Of a DNA stretch of 64,000 nt, positions 23,411-32,337 are shown piece after piece (position 1 is the stretch's first letter; each line of letters starts with the position of its first letter). The notes below the pieces were generated by a model that was given only the letters and a program-made list of their open reading frames with translations, searched no databases and had not been told where the DNA came from. The stretch is taken from assembly GCF_013705725.1 (NCBI RefSeq), contig NZ_CP055481.1:2232001-2296000 (forward strand), given 5' to 3'. The stretch comes from Klebsiella sp. RHBSTW-00484. GTDB taxonomy: Bacteria; Pseudomonadota; Gammaproteobacteria; Enterobacterales; Enterobacteriaceae. The position numbers and the translations under genes are program-made.

Positions 23411-24310
23411 TTACTCCATCATTTTCTCAATCGGCAGGACCAGAATGGAGCTGGCGCCCAGCGCTTTCAGTTTTTCCATGGTTTCCCAGAACAGGGTTTC
23501 GCTACTGACCATGTGCATCGCCACGCGCTGCTTGTCGCCTGCCAGCGGCAGAATGGTCGGACGCTCGGCACCCGGCAGCAGGGCCACCACTTCTTCCAGA
23601 CGCTCGGTCGGCGCGTGCATCATGATGTATTTTGATTCGCGGGCCTGAATCACGCCCTGGATACGGGTCAGCAGGCGGTCAATCAACTGCTGTTTAGCGT
23701 CGGCCATCTCGCCATCGCGCTGAATCAGGCAGGCTTTGGAGCGGAACATGACTTCTACTTCGCGCAGGCCGTTCGCTTCGAGGGTCGCGCCGGTAGAGAC
23801 CAGGTCGCAAATCGCATCGGCCAGACCGGCGCGCGGGGCGACTTCAACCGAACCGTTCAGCAGGCAGGATTTAAAGCTGATGCCTTTCTGATCGAGATAA
23901 CGCTTCAGCAGGTGCGGGTAGGAGGTGGCGATGCGTTTGCCGTCCAGCGCTGCCGGGCCATCCCAGTTTTCATCCGCCGGCGTTGCCAGCGACAGGCGGC
24001 AGCCGCCGAAATCGAGACGGCGCAGGGTGAAGTAGCGTGGATCTTCGCCCTGAGCGCGGCGGCTCAGCAGTTCTTCTTCCAGCACGTTTTCGCCGATAAT
24101 CCCCAAATCGACCACGCCATCCATGATAAGGCCCGGGATATCGTCATCACGCACGCGCAGAATGTCGATCGGCATATTTTCCGCCATCGCGATCAGGCGC
24201 TGGGTGTGCAGATTCACTTTGATGCCGCAGCGGCTGAGTAATTCGCGTGAATCTTCACTTAAACGCCCTGATTTCTGAATAGCTATGCGTAAACGGCTGT
24301 TGTCTAACAT
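23411..24310 (-). CDS. hisG: ATP phosphoribosyltransferase
   Basis: First, feedback-inhibited enzyme of histidine synthesis, long (HisG_L) form of 299 residues. [14 protein letters not shown] at the start, [36 protein letters not shown] and the PRPP loop region [14 protein letters not shown] are recognisable. The C-terminal regulatory ACT-like domain is complete. It is the first structural gene of the operon, 48 bases after the attenuator. Confidence 0.98.
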   Translation of the reverse strand: MLDNSRLRIAIQKSGRLSEDSRELLSRCGIKVNLHTQRLIAMAENMPIDILRVRDDDIPGLIMDGVVDLGIIGENVLEEELLSRRAQGEDPRYFTLRRLDFGGCRLSLATPADENWDGPAALDGKRIATSYPHLLKRYLDQKGISFKSCLLNGSVEVAPRAGLADAICDLVSTGATLEANGLREVEVMFRSKACLIQRDGEMADAKQQLIDRLLTRIQGVIQARESKYIMMHAPTERLEEVVALLPGAERPTILPLAGDKQRVAMHMVSSETLFWETMEKLKALGASSILVLPIEKMME

Positions 24311-24357
24311 TCTTGTTTTCCTCTGTATACCTGTCTGAATCTGTCCGAATTCGGTCC

Positions 24358-24393
24358 AAAAAAAAGCCCCCGGAAGTGAATCTTCCGGGGGCT
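24358..24393 (-). terminator. his operon attenuator terminator
   Basis: On the - strand AGCCCCCGGAAG pairs with CTTCCGGGGGCT and is followed by eight T. It stands between hisL and hisG at the position of the classic his attenuator, so transcription through it depends on ribosome stalling on the hisL histidine codons. Confidence 0.95.
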
Positions 24394-24455
24394 CTCTTTG
24401 CGTTCATGCACCACTGGAAGATCCAAACGTCTTCCAGCACACATCGCCTGAAAGA

Positions 24456-24506
24456 CTAGTCAGGATGATGGTGATGATGGTGGTTTTTAAATTGAACGCT
24501 GTTCAT
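24456..24506 (-). CDS. hisL: his operon leader peptide
   Basis: A 16-residue leader, MNSVQFKNHHHHHHPD, with six consecutive His codons (the E. coli and Salmonella leaders have seven). Ribosome stalling at these codons when charged His-tRNA is scarce favours the antiterminator and expression of hisGDCBHAFI. The start at 24506 has CAGAGAATTTT upstream. Confidence 0.93.
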   Translation of the reverse strand: MNSVQFKNHHHHHHPD

Positions 24507-24544
24507 AAAATTCTCTGTGAATGACTATGCATTTGATGCCTTTT

Positions 24545-24574
24545 AACCTAAACCACTTCACTCGCATAAAGCAA
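24545..24574 (-). promoter_or_regulatory. his operon promoter
   Basis: On the - strand TTGCTT (24569-24574) and TAGGTT (24545-24550) are spaced by 18 bases, the same hexamers and setting as the known enterobacterial his promoter. The IS3-family element ends 18 bases upstream of the -35, so any upstream activating sequence is now insertion-sequence DNA. Confidence 0.8.
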
Positions 24575-24645
24575 GGGCTTTTTTCTATCATTTGACCCGT
24601 CCTGAATAGCGTTGACACGTTCCTGACTTAAATCCGGAGAACGTG

Positions 24646-25047
24646 ATGATGACTGAGTTCAAACGCACCCAACGTGATTATCCTCTATCCTTTAAAATAG
24701 CCGTTGTTGAACAGGTTGAAAAAGGCGAGATGACCTATAAACAGGCTCAGCAGCGGTATGGCATTCAGGGGCGCTCCACCGTTCTTGTCTGGCTGCGTAA
24801 ATATGGCCGGCTTGACTGGAGCCCCGGACTTCCTGACCTGGTGAAGAGGAAACTGCCTGTGGCTCAGACGACTGTCCCGCTTACACCCGAGCAAAGAATC
24901 AGGGAACTTGAAGAACAGCTTGAGCTGGCAAACCAGAAAGCTGAGTTTTTTGAGTCGGTTATCAATGTTCTGAAAAATGATTATGGGGTGAGCATCGTAA
25001 AAAAGCGGCCCGGCAAGTCCTCGCGCAAAGTCCGATCCCGAAAATAA
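24646..25047 (+). CDS. IS3-family OrfA (HTH protein)
   Basis: Helix-turn-helix protein of the element. YPLSFKIAVVEQVEKGEMTY and KQAQQRYGIQGRSTVLVWLR form the DNA-binding part, followed by a leucine-zipper-like segment (IRELEEQLELANQKAEFFES). Start taken at ATG 24646 (CCGGAG 7 bases upstream) rather than the GTG at 24643. The slippery heptamer A AAA AAG lies at 24999-25005 near the 3' end. Confidence 0.88.
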   Translation: MMTEFKRTQRDYPLSFKIAVVEQVEKGEMTYKQAQQRYGIQGRSTVLVWLRKYGRLDWSPGLPDLVKRKLPVAQTTVPLTPEQRIRELEEQLELANQKAEFFESVINVLKNDYGVSIVKKRPGKSSRKVRSRK

Positions 25048-25901
25048 CCGTTACGCGTGCATGCCAGTTCCTGGGGCACAGCAGACAGGCATGGTACCAG
25101 GACAACACAAGGCGCAGAAAACGGCAGGAACATCATGCTCAGGTTCTGGAATTTGTTGCCCGCATCCGGTGTCGTCAGCCGAGAATCGGTACGCGTAAAC
25201 TGCACTATCTGCTGAATACTCAGGCCGATAAAACGCTGAATATCGGGCGGGACCAGCTGTTTAACTTGCTGGATGAATACCGGCTCCTGGTGCCGGTGAA
25301 ACGGGCATATCACAAAACCACCAACAGCCATCATCGCTTTCACTGGCATCCTAACCTGCTGAAACCCGGCCCTGAACAGGTTATCGCCCTTGAGCCGGAG
25401 CAGGTCTGGGTTGCCGATATTACTTACCTTCCGCTACGTAGCGGCACGGCCTATCTGAGTCTGGTCACCGATGCCTGCTCCAGAAAAATCGTGGGTTACC
25501 ATGTCGGGGAAAACCTGCAGACAGAAAACGTGGTAAAAGCGTTCAGACAGGCGCTGAGGCGGAGAAAAACGACAGGTCCGCTGGTACATCATTCTGACAG
25601 AGGGCTGCAATACTGTTCAGCGCTCTATCAGTCAGTCCATGAAAGAAACGGGATAACCTGTTCAATGACCGATGGTTACGACTGCTACCAGAATGCACTG
25701 GCAGAGCGAATAAACGGTATCCTGAAAAATGAGTTTTTACTCTCGCGTCCAGCCGATCTGGCACAAGCCAGAATGATGGTAAAAGAGTCGGTGGGAATTT
25801 ATAACCATGAGCGGCCACATCTGGCCCTGAAGTACAAAACGCCCGATGATGTTCATCAGGCGTTTTATCGACAGAAAACTGTCAACCTATATCAGGACTA
25901 G
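24999..25901 (+). CDS. IS3-family OrfB (DDE integrase), made by -1 frameshift from OrfA
   Basis: The -1 frame relative to OrfA is open from the A6G slippery site (24999-25005) to 25901 with no usable start codon before 25266. The catalytic domain is therefore probably produced as an OrfAB fusion by programmed frameshifting. The integrase core shows VWVADITYLPLRSG (first Asp), LVHHSDRGLQYCSALY (second Asp) and CYQNALAERINGILKNEFL (Glu), then YNHERPHLALKYKTPDDVH. All catalytic residues are intact. Confidence 0.85.
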   Translation, partial: KKAARQVLAQSPIPKITVTRACQFLGHSRQAWYQDNTRRRKRQEHHAQVLEFVARIRCRQPRIGTRKLHYLLNTQADKTLNIGRDQLFNLLDEYRLLVPVKRAYHKTTNSHHRFHWHPNLLKPGPEQVIALEPEQVWVADITYLPLRSGTAYLSLVTDACSRKIVGYHVGENLQTENVVKAFRQALRRRKTTGPLVHHSDRGLQYCSALYQSVHERNGITCSMTDGYDCYQNALAERINGILKNEFLLSRPADLAQARMMVKESVGIYNHERPHLALKYKTPDDVHQAFYRQKTVNLYQD

Positions 25902-25996
25902 TCAATTAATTCATTTCATATTGACCGAAGAAATTGTCAGTTGCCCCCGCCTGGCGTAGCCTTAAGTCAGCACAGCGAAAAGTCAGGAGCAAGGGG

Positions 25997-26821
25997 ATGA
26001 AAAAGGTCGCAATTGTAGGTTTAGGATGGCTAGGTATGCCGCTTGCGCTGTCGTTGATGTCGCGTGGATGGCAGGTGACCGGCAGTAAGACCACGCAGGA
26101 TGGCGTGGAAGCGGCGCGGATGTGCGGTATCGACAGCTATCCGCTTCGCCTGGAGCCGCAGCTGGTGTGTGACACCGAAGACCTGGATGCACTAATGAAC
26201 GTTGATGCGCTGGTGATCACCTTACCGGCGCGCCGCACCGGGCCGGGGGAGGATTTTTACCTGCAGGCGGTACAGGAAATCGTTGATACCGCGCTGGCGC
26301 ATCACGTGCCGCGGATCATATTTACCAGCTCAACGTCCGTTTACGGTAACGCCAGCGGCACGCTGAGAGAGAACTCACCGCGCGACCCGCAAACCGCCAG
26401 CGGGCGCGTGCTGAAAGAGCTGGAGGACTGGCTGCATAACCTTCCTGGTACGTCGGTGGACATTTTGCGCCTTGCCGGGCTGGTAGGACCATCGCGCCAT
26501 CCGGGGCGTTTCTTTGCCGGGAAGTCCGCGCCGGACGGCCAGCACGGCGTCAATCTGGTGCATCTCCAGGATGTGATTGCCGCCATTGAGCTGTTATTAC
26601 AGGCCCCGAAAGGCGGGCGCATCTATAATATATGTGCGCCTAAGCATCCTGCGCGCGGCGTGTTTTACCCGCAGATGGCTCGCGAACTTGGGCTTCCTGT
26701 GCCGGTATTCAGTGATAATCCGGAGAATGGTACGGGCAAGATCGTTGATGGCAACCGTATTTGCAACGAACTGGGGTTTGAATATCAATACCCCGACCCG
26801 CTGGTGATGCCGATGGAGTAA
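25997..26821 (+). CDS. yeeZ: NAD(P)-binding SDR-type epimerase-like protein YeeZ
   Basis: A 274-residue Rossmann-fold protein with KKVAIVGLGWLGMPLALSLM at the N-terminus, IIFTSSTSVYGNASG in the SDR active-site region and LAGLVGPSRHPGRF downstream. Length and position beside yeeY match E. coli YeeZ, whose substrate is not established. ATG 25997 has AAGGGG directly upstream, close but clear. The insertion sequence lies 92 bases upstream, which may have replaced its native promoter region. Confidence 0.9.
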   Translation: MKKVAIVGLGWLGMPLALSLMSRGWQVTGSKTTQDGVEAARMCGIDSYPLRLEPQLVCDTEDLDALMNVDALVITLPARRTGPGEDFYLQAVQEIVDTALAHHVPRIIFTSSTSVYGNASGTLRENSPRDPQTASGRVLKELEDWLHNLPGTSVDILRLAGLVGPSRHPGRFFAGKSAPDGQHGVNLVHLQDVIAAIELLLQAPKGGRIYNICAPKHPARGVFYPQMARELGLPVPVFSDNPENGTGKIVDGNRICNELGFEYQYPDPLVMPME

Positions 26822-26859
26822 TCCGCCAGCGGCGAATCGCCTACCGTAAGGGGATAGCG

Positions 26860-27750
26860 ATGAAACCACTGCTGGATGTGCTGGTGATCCTTGATGCCCT
26901 CGACAAAGAGGGCAGTTTTGCCGCCGCCTCGGCGAAGCTCTATAAAACGCCTTCGGCGCTGAGCTATACCATTCATAAGCTGGAAAACAATCTCAATATC
27001 CAACTTCTTGACCGCAGCGGCCACCGGGCGCGTTTTACCCGTACCGGACAGATGCTGCTGGAAAAAGGGCGCGATGTGCTGCATACCGTCCGCGAGCTGG
27101 AAAAGCAGGCGGTAAAGCTGCATCAGGGCTGGGAAAATACGCTGGTGCTGGCCGTCGATAACACTTTTCCTTTCTCTTTATTAGCTCCGTTGTTGATGGC
27201 GTTTTATCAGCAGCACCCCGCTATTCGCCTTGAATTCCGTCGTGACAACACCTCTGCAGGCTGGCAGCCACTCACGGAAGGGCGGGCGGATCTCTTGCTC
27301 GGGGCGTTGAGCGACCCTCCGGCATTGAGCGGCTACGGCTTTGCCTCTCTGGGCGCGCTGGCTCAGGCGTTTGTTGTTTCCCCAAAGCACCCGCTTGCTC
27401 AGTCTACCAAAACCTTGGGCTGGCAAGCGCTGCGGCGCCATCGTGCAATTATTACCCACCCCCTATGGTCGCAAGGTGAAAGTCAGGATAGCCTGACGGT
27501 ATTTGATCTCCCCAGCCAACTGATGTTGCTTTGCGCCGGGCTGGGATGGGGCTATTTGCCGTTATTTCAGGTTCAGCCTTTATTAGCGAACGGCGACTTA
27601 CAAATAATCAAGACGACGGTGCCTGAACCGCTAAATTGCGCGTGGATTGGCTGGAATGAAGATATCTGCGGGCTTACGGGCGAGTGGTGGCGAAATGAGA
27701 TATTAGCAAATAGTGCTATTCGTCAGGTCTATAATACTAAAATTGTATGA
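26860..27750 (+). CDS. yeeY: LysR-type transcriptional regulator YeeY
   Basis: The N-terminal winged HTH (DVLVILDALDKEGSFAAASA, then KLYKTPSALSYTIHKLENNL) is followed by a periplasmic-binding-like effector domain. 296 residues. It is 38 bases downstream of yeeZ on the same strand, as in E. coli. Target genes are unknown. The adjacent plaP is a reasonable candidate but is unproven. Confidence 0.9.
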   Translation: MKPLLDVLVILDALDKEGSFAAASAKLYKTPSALSYTIHKLENNLNIQLLDRSGHRARFTRTGQMLLEKGRDVLHTVRELEKQAVKLHQGWENTLVLAVDNTFPFSLLAPLLMAFYQQHPAIRLEFRRDNTSAGWQPLTEGRADLLLGALSDPPALSGYGFASLGALAQAFVVSPKHPLAQSTKTLGWQALRRHRAIITHPLWSQGESQDSLTVFDLPSQLMLLCAGLGWGYLPLFQVQPLLANGDLQIIKTTVPEPLNCAWIGWNEDICGLTGEWWRNEILANSAIRQVYNTKIV

Positions 27751-27853
27751 ATATTAATCTGTTAGAGAATTGCTGTGATTATTAGGCCTTGCAACATCTT
27801 GTCATCGTGCCAGTAGTTGTTGCAAAATACGCGTCCTGAAAATCAGAAACTGG

Positions 27854-27885
27854 CCGACGCTTTTTTAAAGTGTCGGTTATTTTTT
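27854..27885 (+). terminator. Terminator after yeeY
   Basis: CCGAC (27854-27858) pairs with GTCGG (27872-27876), followed by TTATTTTTTT. It lies about 100 bases after the yeeY stop and ends the yeeZ-yeeY unit before the plaP promoter region. Confidence 0.6.
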
Positions 27886-28037
27886 TGGTTGAAAGACACA
27901 TCATTCAATACCAAGAGGCCGGGCTTCGTACCGGATAGATATTTACTAAAAACCGACAGTGGTTGTCGCTGAGGAATACAAAGAAATGGGGCAATTTTTT
28001 GCTTACGCGCTGGCGTTCACCGTAAAAGGGGATAACT

Positions 28038-29396
28038 ATGTCGCATAACGCTACTCCAAAAACCTCTCGCGTGGAATTACGTAAAACGCTTACGTTGATT
28101 CCGGTTGTCATGATGGGCCTGGCCTATATGCAGCCAATGACGCTGTTTGATACGTTTGGTATCGTCTCTGGATTGACTGATGGTCACGTCGCGACGGCTT
28201 ACGCTTTCGCCCTGATCGCCATTCTCTTCACGGCACTGAGCTACGGTAAACTGGTTCGCCGTTTCCCGTCGGCGGGTTCCGCTTATACCTACGCGCAGAA
28301 ATCCATTAGCCCGGCTGTCGGCTTTATGGTTGGCTGGTCATCGCTGCTGGACTACCTGTTCATGCCGATGATTAACATTCTGTTGGCGAAAATTTACTTT
28401 GAAGCGCTGGTGCCTTCCATTCCGTCGTGGATCTTCGTTGTCGCGCTGGTGGCCTTTATGACCATCTCTAACCTGCGCAGCATCAAAACCGTGGCGAACT
28501 TCAACACCCTGATCGTTATCCTGCAGATGGGTATCGTGGCGGTGATTGTTGGCCTGATTATCTACGGTGTTGCGCACGGTGAAGGCGCGGGCACGTTGAC
28601 CAGCACCCGTCCGTTCTGGTCTGAGGGTGCGCACGTGGTGCCGATGATTACCGGCGCGACTATTCTGTGCTTCTCGTTCCTCGGCTTTGACGGTATCTCT
28701 TCTCTGTCTGAAGAGACCAAAGACGCAGAGCGCGTGATTCCGAAGGCTATCTTCCTGACCGCGCTGATTGGCGGCCTGATCTTTATCGGCGCTTCCTACT
28801 TCCTGCAGCTGTACTTCCCGGATATCTCGCGCTTTAAAGATCCGGACGCGTCGCAGCCTGAAATTATGCTGTACGTTGCGGGCAAAACCTTCCAGTGGGG
28901 CGTGCTGATTTTCTCCAGCGTCACCGTTCTGGCATCCGGTATGGCCGCGCATGCTGGCGTTTCCCGTTTGATGTACGTAATGGGCCGCGACGGCGTGTTC
29001 CCGACGCGTTTCTTCGGCTACGTGCATCCGAAGTGGCGTACTCCGGCATGGAACGTGCTGCTGGTTGGCGCGATTGCTCTGCTGGCGATTAAATTTGACC
29101 TCGTGACGGCGACGGCGCTGATTAACTTCGGCGCGCTGGTGGCATTCACCTTCGTTAACCTGTCGGTGATCTCCCAGTTCTGGATCCGTGAAAAACGCAA
29201 TAAGACGCTGAAAGACCACTTCAACTATCTGGTTCTGCCGGTGTGCGGCGCGTTGACCGTTGGCGCGCTGTGGATCAACCTGGAAGAGAGCTCCATGGTT
29301 CTCGGCCTGATCTGGGGCGGTATTGGTCTGGTTTATCTGGCCTGCGTGACCAAAAGCTTCCGCAACCCGGTACCGCAGTACGAAGACGTTGCTTAA
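28038..29396 (+). CDS. plaP: Low-affinity putrescine importer (APC family)
   Basis: A 452-residue amino acid-polyamine-organocation transporter with about 12 membrane segments. Typical features are [20 protein letters not shown] in segment 1, [15 protein letters not shown], and [20 protein letters not shown] in segment 6. Synteny (yeeY upstream, sbcB downstream) matches E. coli plaP (yeeF). It would import putrescine across the inner membrane. Confidence 0.92.
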   Translation: MSHNATPKTSRVELRKTLTLIPVVMMGLAYMQPMTLFDTFGIVSGLTDGHVATAYAFALIAILFTALSYGKLVRRFPSAGSAYTYAQKSISPAVGFMVGWSSLLDYLFMPMINILLAKIYFEALVPSIPSWIFVVALVAFMTISNLRSIKTVANFNTLIVILQMGIVAVIVGLIIYGVAHGEGAGTLTSTRPFWSEGAHVVPMITGATILCFSFLGFDGISSLSEETKDAERVIPKAIFLTALIGGLIFIGASYFLQLYFPDISRFKDPDASQPEIMLYVAGKTFQWGVLIFSSVTVLASGMAAHAGVSRLMYVMGRDGVFPTRFFGYVHPKWRTPAWNVLLVGAIALLAIKFDLVTATALINFGALVAFTFVNLSVISQFWIREKRNKTLKDHFNYLVLPVCGALTVGALWINLEESSMVLGLIWGGIGLVYLACVTKSFRNPVPQYEDVA

Positions 29397-29412
29397 TCAC
29401 GCGTTGTGATAA

Positions 29413-29443
29413 GAAAAGCCGAGGGGAAACCTTCGGCTTTTTT
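29413..29443 (+). terminator. Rho-independent terminator after plaP
   Basis: AAAAGCCGA pairs with TTCGGCTTTT around a short loop and is followed by TTTTTT. It lies 17 bases after the plaP stop. Confidence 0.9.
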
Positions 29444-29462
29444 GTGTCCGGCATTCGCTGAT

Positions 29463-29550
29463 TCCCCGGTGGCGGCTGTCGCCTTACCGGGGCTACGGGT
29501 TTCTACGATCTGGTAGCCCGGACAGATGCGCAGCATCGCCTCCGGGAGAT
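29463..29550. repeat. REP/BIME element
   Basis: Paired inverted REP units: CCCCGGTGGCGGCTGTCGCC...CCGGGGCTACGGG and the opposite unit GTAGCCCGGACAGATGCG...GCCTCCGGGAG. This is the normal extragenic arrangement between convergent genes (plaP and the ArsR gene). Confidence 0.8.
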
Positions 29551-29570
29551 ACGGCAGAAATGGGGACGGT

Positions 29571-29882
29571 CTACTTCTCTTGCTGCATCACCTTAAGCAG
29601 CGTATCCAGCAATCCAGGAAAGCGCGCGTCTAAATCTTCCCGGCGCAGCGAAATCAAATTCTCCCGCCCCTGTGGCCGCTGCCAAATCACACCGCTGTCG
29701 CGCAGGACGCGCCAGTGGTGGGTCATGGTCGACTTGGCCACATCTTCATGGCGCAGAGCATTACAGCTCTGCTCGCTGCCGTCGGCAAGGATGCGGATAA
29801 TCTCAAGTCGTAGCGGGTTACCGAGGGCAAAAAGGACATTTTCCAGGCGGATTTGTTCACGTTCGGGGTGATTGGCGATCAT
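29571..29882 (-). CDS. ArsR-family transcriptional regulator
   Basis: A 103-residue winged-helix protein. The ArsR core LENVLFALGNPLRLEIIRIL is followed by the recognition region DVAKSTMTHHWRVLRDSGVI and a wing RPQGRENLISLRREDL. Start set at 29882 (ATG with AGGA 6 bases upstream). The longer frame to 29957 lacks a ribosome-binding site. The ELCVCDL metal-binding helix of ArsR/SmtB sensors is missing; only one Cys (QSCNAL) is present, so a metal signal is unlikely. It is divergent from the EF-G paralogue and probably controls it. Confidence 0.8.
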   Translation of the reverse strand: MIANHPEREQIRLENVLFALGNPLRLEIIRILADGSEQSCNALRHEDVAKSTMTHHWRVLRDSGVIWQRPQGRENLISLRREDLDARFPGLLDTLLKVMQQEK

Positions 29883-30033
29883 AATATTCCTGTGTCGGCG
29901 GTTGTGCTGCTCCGCGAGCAGCAGCCCGTATCGGCGGCTGGCCGGTAATATACCCAAACTGCTTTTTTAAAGCCACGCGCGTCGTCGCAGCTTCACCAAT
30001 AGTAACGATAGCAAAAATAGTTCGAATATACTC

Positions 30034-30045
30034 GTACAGTTGTAC
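30034..30045. promoter_or_regulatory. Candidate operator between ArsR and EF-G genes
   Basis: GTACA-GT-TGTAC is a 5-2-5 inverted repeat in the 238-base divergent interval, 75 bases before the EF-G start. ArsR regulators bind such short palindromes. There is no further support. Confidence 0.3.
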
Positions 30046-30120
30046 TATGATAGATGGCGTTAAATGAATCGCGGCTCATTCCGGCCGCTTACTGACAGTC
30101 AAAATGACTAAGGACGCATC

Positions 30121-32223
30121 ATGCCCCGACCCATCCCCCTCGAACGTTATCGCAACATCGGTATCTCCGCGCATATCGATGCCGGCAAAACCACCACCAC
30201 CGAGCGCATCCTGTTTTATACCGGGATGAGCCACAAGCTGGGGGAAGTACACGATGGTGCGGCAACTACCGACTGGATGGCTCAGGAGCAGGAGCGCGGG
30301 ATTACCATCACTTCCGCTGCGGTGAGCTGCTTCTGGCCCGGTATGGACCGCAGCTTTGAGCCGCATCGAATCAACATTATCGACACCCCCGGGCACGTGG
30401 ATTTCACCATTGAAGTAGAACGCTCAATGCGCGTACTTGATGGCGCAGTGATGGTTTACGACTCCGTCGGCGGCGTACAGCCGCAGTCGGAAACCGTCTG
30501 GCGGCAGGCGAATAAATACCATGTCCCACGGCTGGCCTTCGTCAACAAGATGGACCGCCCCGGGGCGGATTTCTTCCGCGTGGTGCAGATGATGACCGAC
30601 CGCCTGAAGGCGAACCCGGTGCCTGTCGTCATTCCTGTTGGCGCGGAAGAGCACTTCACCGGCGTGGTGGATCTTATCAAGATGCGCGCCATTCTGTGGG
30701 ATGACGCCACCCAGGGCATGACCTTCAGCTATGCGCCGGTGCCTGACGACCTCCTGGAAACCGCCCGCGTGTGGCGGGAGAAAATGGTCTCGGCGGCGGC
30801 GGAAGCCAGCGATGAACTGATGGACAAATATCTGGAAACCGGCGATTTGAGCGAGGATGAAATCGTCGCCGGGCTGCGTCAGCGCACCGTGAAAGGCGAA
30901 ATTCAGGCGGTATTGTGCGGTAGCGCGTTCAAAAACAAAGGCGTCCAGCGGATGCTTGATGCGGTAGTCGAGCTGATGCCGTCGCCGCTGGATATTCCGG
31001 CGATTCAGGGCGTTGATGAGAAGGGAGAGCCCGCTGAGCGTCACCCGAGCGACGACGAGCCGTTCTCAGCGCTGGCCTTCAAGCTGATGACCGATCCCTA
31101 CGTCGGACAGCTGACCTTTATCCGCGTCTATTCCGGGACGTTGAGAAAAGGCGATGCGGTGTGGAACCCGGTAAAAGGTAAAAAAGAGCGCATCGGGCGT
31201 ATTGTGCTGATGCAGGCCAACGATCGCCATGAGGTGGACGAGCTGCACGCCGGGGATATTGCCGCCTGCGTCGGCCTGAAGGATGTCACTACCGGCGACA
31301 CGCTGTGCGACCCGAACGCGGTGATTACTCTGGAACGAATGGAGTTTCCGGAGCCCGTGATTTCGCTGGCGATTGAACCGAAAACCAAAGCCGATCAGGA
31401 GAAAATGGGCATCGCCCTGCAGCGGCTGGCGGCGGAGGATCCGTCGTTCCGTCTGCATACTGACGAAGAGTCCGGGCAGACAATCATTTCCGGGATGGGC
31501 GAACTGCATCTGGAGATCATCGTCGACCGCATGAAACGTGAGTTTGGCGTTGAGGCGAATATCGGTCGTCCACAGGTAACGTATCGCGAAACGATCCGCA
31601 AAACGGTGAAAGAGGTGGAGGGTAAGTTCGTCCGCCAGTCCGGTGGTAAAGGGCAGTACGGTCATGTGGTACTAACCCTTGAACCGCTGGAGCCGGGTAG
31701 CGGTTTCGTGTTTGAAGATGCCACCAAAGGCGGCGTGGTGCCGCGTGAGTACATTCCTTCAGTGGAAAAAGGGCTGCGCGAAGCGCTGGGCTCCGGCGTG
31801 CTGGCGGGCTATCCGGTGGTGGATATCAAAGCGACCCTGACCTTTGGTTCGTATCACGATGTCGACTCTTCGGAAATGGCCTTCCGCATGGCGGCGATTT
31901 TCGGCTTCAAGGAAGGGGCGCGCAGAGCGGATCCGGTGATTCTCGAACCGGTGATGCATGTGGAAGTGGAAACGCCGGAAGATTACGCCGGTAACATTAT
32001 GGGCGATCTCTCTTCCCGTCGCGGGATGGTGCAGGGGATGGAAGAGCGGTTCGGCAGCCAGATTATCCGCGCCGACGTGCCGCTGGCCGAAATGTTTGGC
32101 TATTCCACCACGCTGCGTTCGATGTCTCAGGGCCGGGCGACTTACAGCATGGAGTTCCACCACTACGCACAAGCCCCGCACAACGTAGCAGAGGCGATTA
32201 TCGCTAGCCGCGCTAAAGGCTAA
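30121..32223 (+). CDS. Second elongation factor G (EF-G paralogue)
   Basis: A complete 700-residue translational GTPase. G1 [14 protein letters not shown], switch [14 protein letters not shown]3 DTPGHVD, G4 NKMDR, G5 GSAFKNKG, then domains II-V, including the domain IV tip [14 protein letters not shown] and [14 protein letters not shown]. It is clearly EF-G rather than RF3, TetM or LepA. It differs throughout from the enterobacterial housekeeping EF-G as I recall it (for example [13 protein letters not shown] and [10 protein letters not shown]), and it does not sit in a str operon. In E. coli this site holds yeeE-yeeD. Divergent from an ArsR regulator, so probably conditional: drug tolerance, ribosome recycling or stress translocation are possible. 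Confidence 0.9.
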   Translation: MPRPIPLERYRNIGISAHIDAGKTTTTERILFYTGMSHKLGEVHDGAATTDWMAQEQERGITITSAAVSCFWPGMDRSFEPHRINIIDTPGHVDFTIEVERSMRVLDGAVMVYDSVGGVQPQSETVWRQANKYHVPRLAFVNKMDRPGADFFRVVQMMTDRLKANPVPVVIPVGAEEHFTGVVDLIKMRAILWDDATQGMTFSYAPVPDDLLETARVWREKMVSAAAEASDELMDKYLETGDLSEDEIVAGLRQRTVKGEIQAVLCGSAFKNKGVQRMLDAVVELMPSPLDIPAIQGVDEKGEPAERHPSDDEPFSALAFKLMTDPYVGQLTFIRVYSGTLRKGDAVWNPVKGKKERIGRIVLMQANDRHEVDELHAGDIAACVGLKDVTTGDTLCDPNAVITLERMEFPEPVISLAIEPKTKADQEKMGIALQRLAAEDPSFRLHTDEESGQTIISGMGELHLEIIVDRMKREFGVEANIGRPQVTYRETIRKTVKEVEGKFVRQSGGKGQYGHVVLTLEPLEPGSGFVFEDATKGGVVPREYIPSVEKGLREALGSGVLAGYPVVDIKATLTFGSYHDVDSSEMAFRMAAIFGFKEGARRADPVILEPVMHVEVETPEDYAGNIMGDLSSRRGMVQGMEERFGSQIIRADVPLAEMFGYSTTLRSMSQGRATYSMEFHHYAQAPHNVAEAIIASRAKG

Positions 32224-32230
32224 GTAACCT

Positions 32231-32329
32231 TCCCGGAGGCGATGCTGCGCATCTGTCCGGGCTACAAAATCCGCAAAACCTGCGGGCTCGTAGCCCGGAC
32301 AGGCGCGTCAAGCGCCGCCTCCGGGAATT
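32231..32329. repeat. REP/BIME element
   Basis: Inverted REP pair: CCCGGAGGCGATGCTGCGCA...TGTCCGGGCTAC and GTAGCCCGGACAGGCGCGTC...GCCGCCTCCGGG. It lies between the convergent EF-G gene and sbcB and may stabilise 3' ends. Confidence 0.85.
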
Positions 32330-32337
32330 TCGCCCAA

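Larger units (their letters stand above)
24593..25904 (+). mobile_element. IS3-family insertion sequence, complete
   Basis: A 1312-bp element. Left end TGACCCGTCCTGAATAGCGT and right end, read inward, TGACTAGTCCTGATATAGGT are imperfect inverted repeats sharing TGAC..GTCCTGA. The flanks carry a 3-bp direct repeat ATT (24590-24592 and 25905-25907), as expected for IS3. It separates the his promoter from yeeZ. In E. coli that interval carries the yefM-yoeB toxin-antitoxin pair, which is absent here. Confidence 0.88.

Noticed and set aside
24456..24506. Run of His codons as a microsatellite
   Set aside because: It is the functional hisL leader next to the attenuator hairpin, not a random repeat.
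25905..25996. Residual yefM-yoeB sequence beyond the IS3 element
   Set aside because: The 92 bases before yeeZ show no frame resembling YefM or YoeB.
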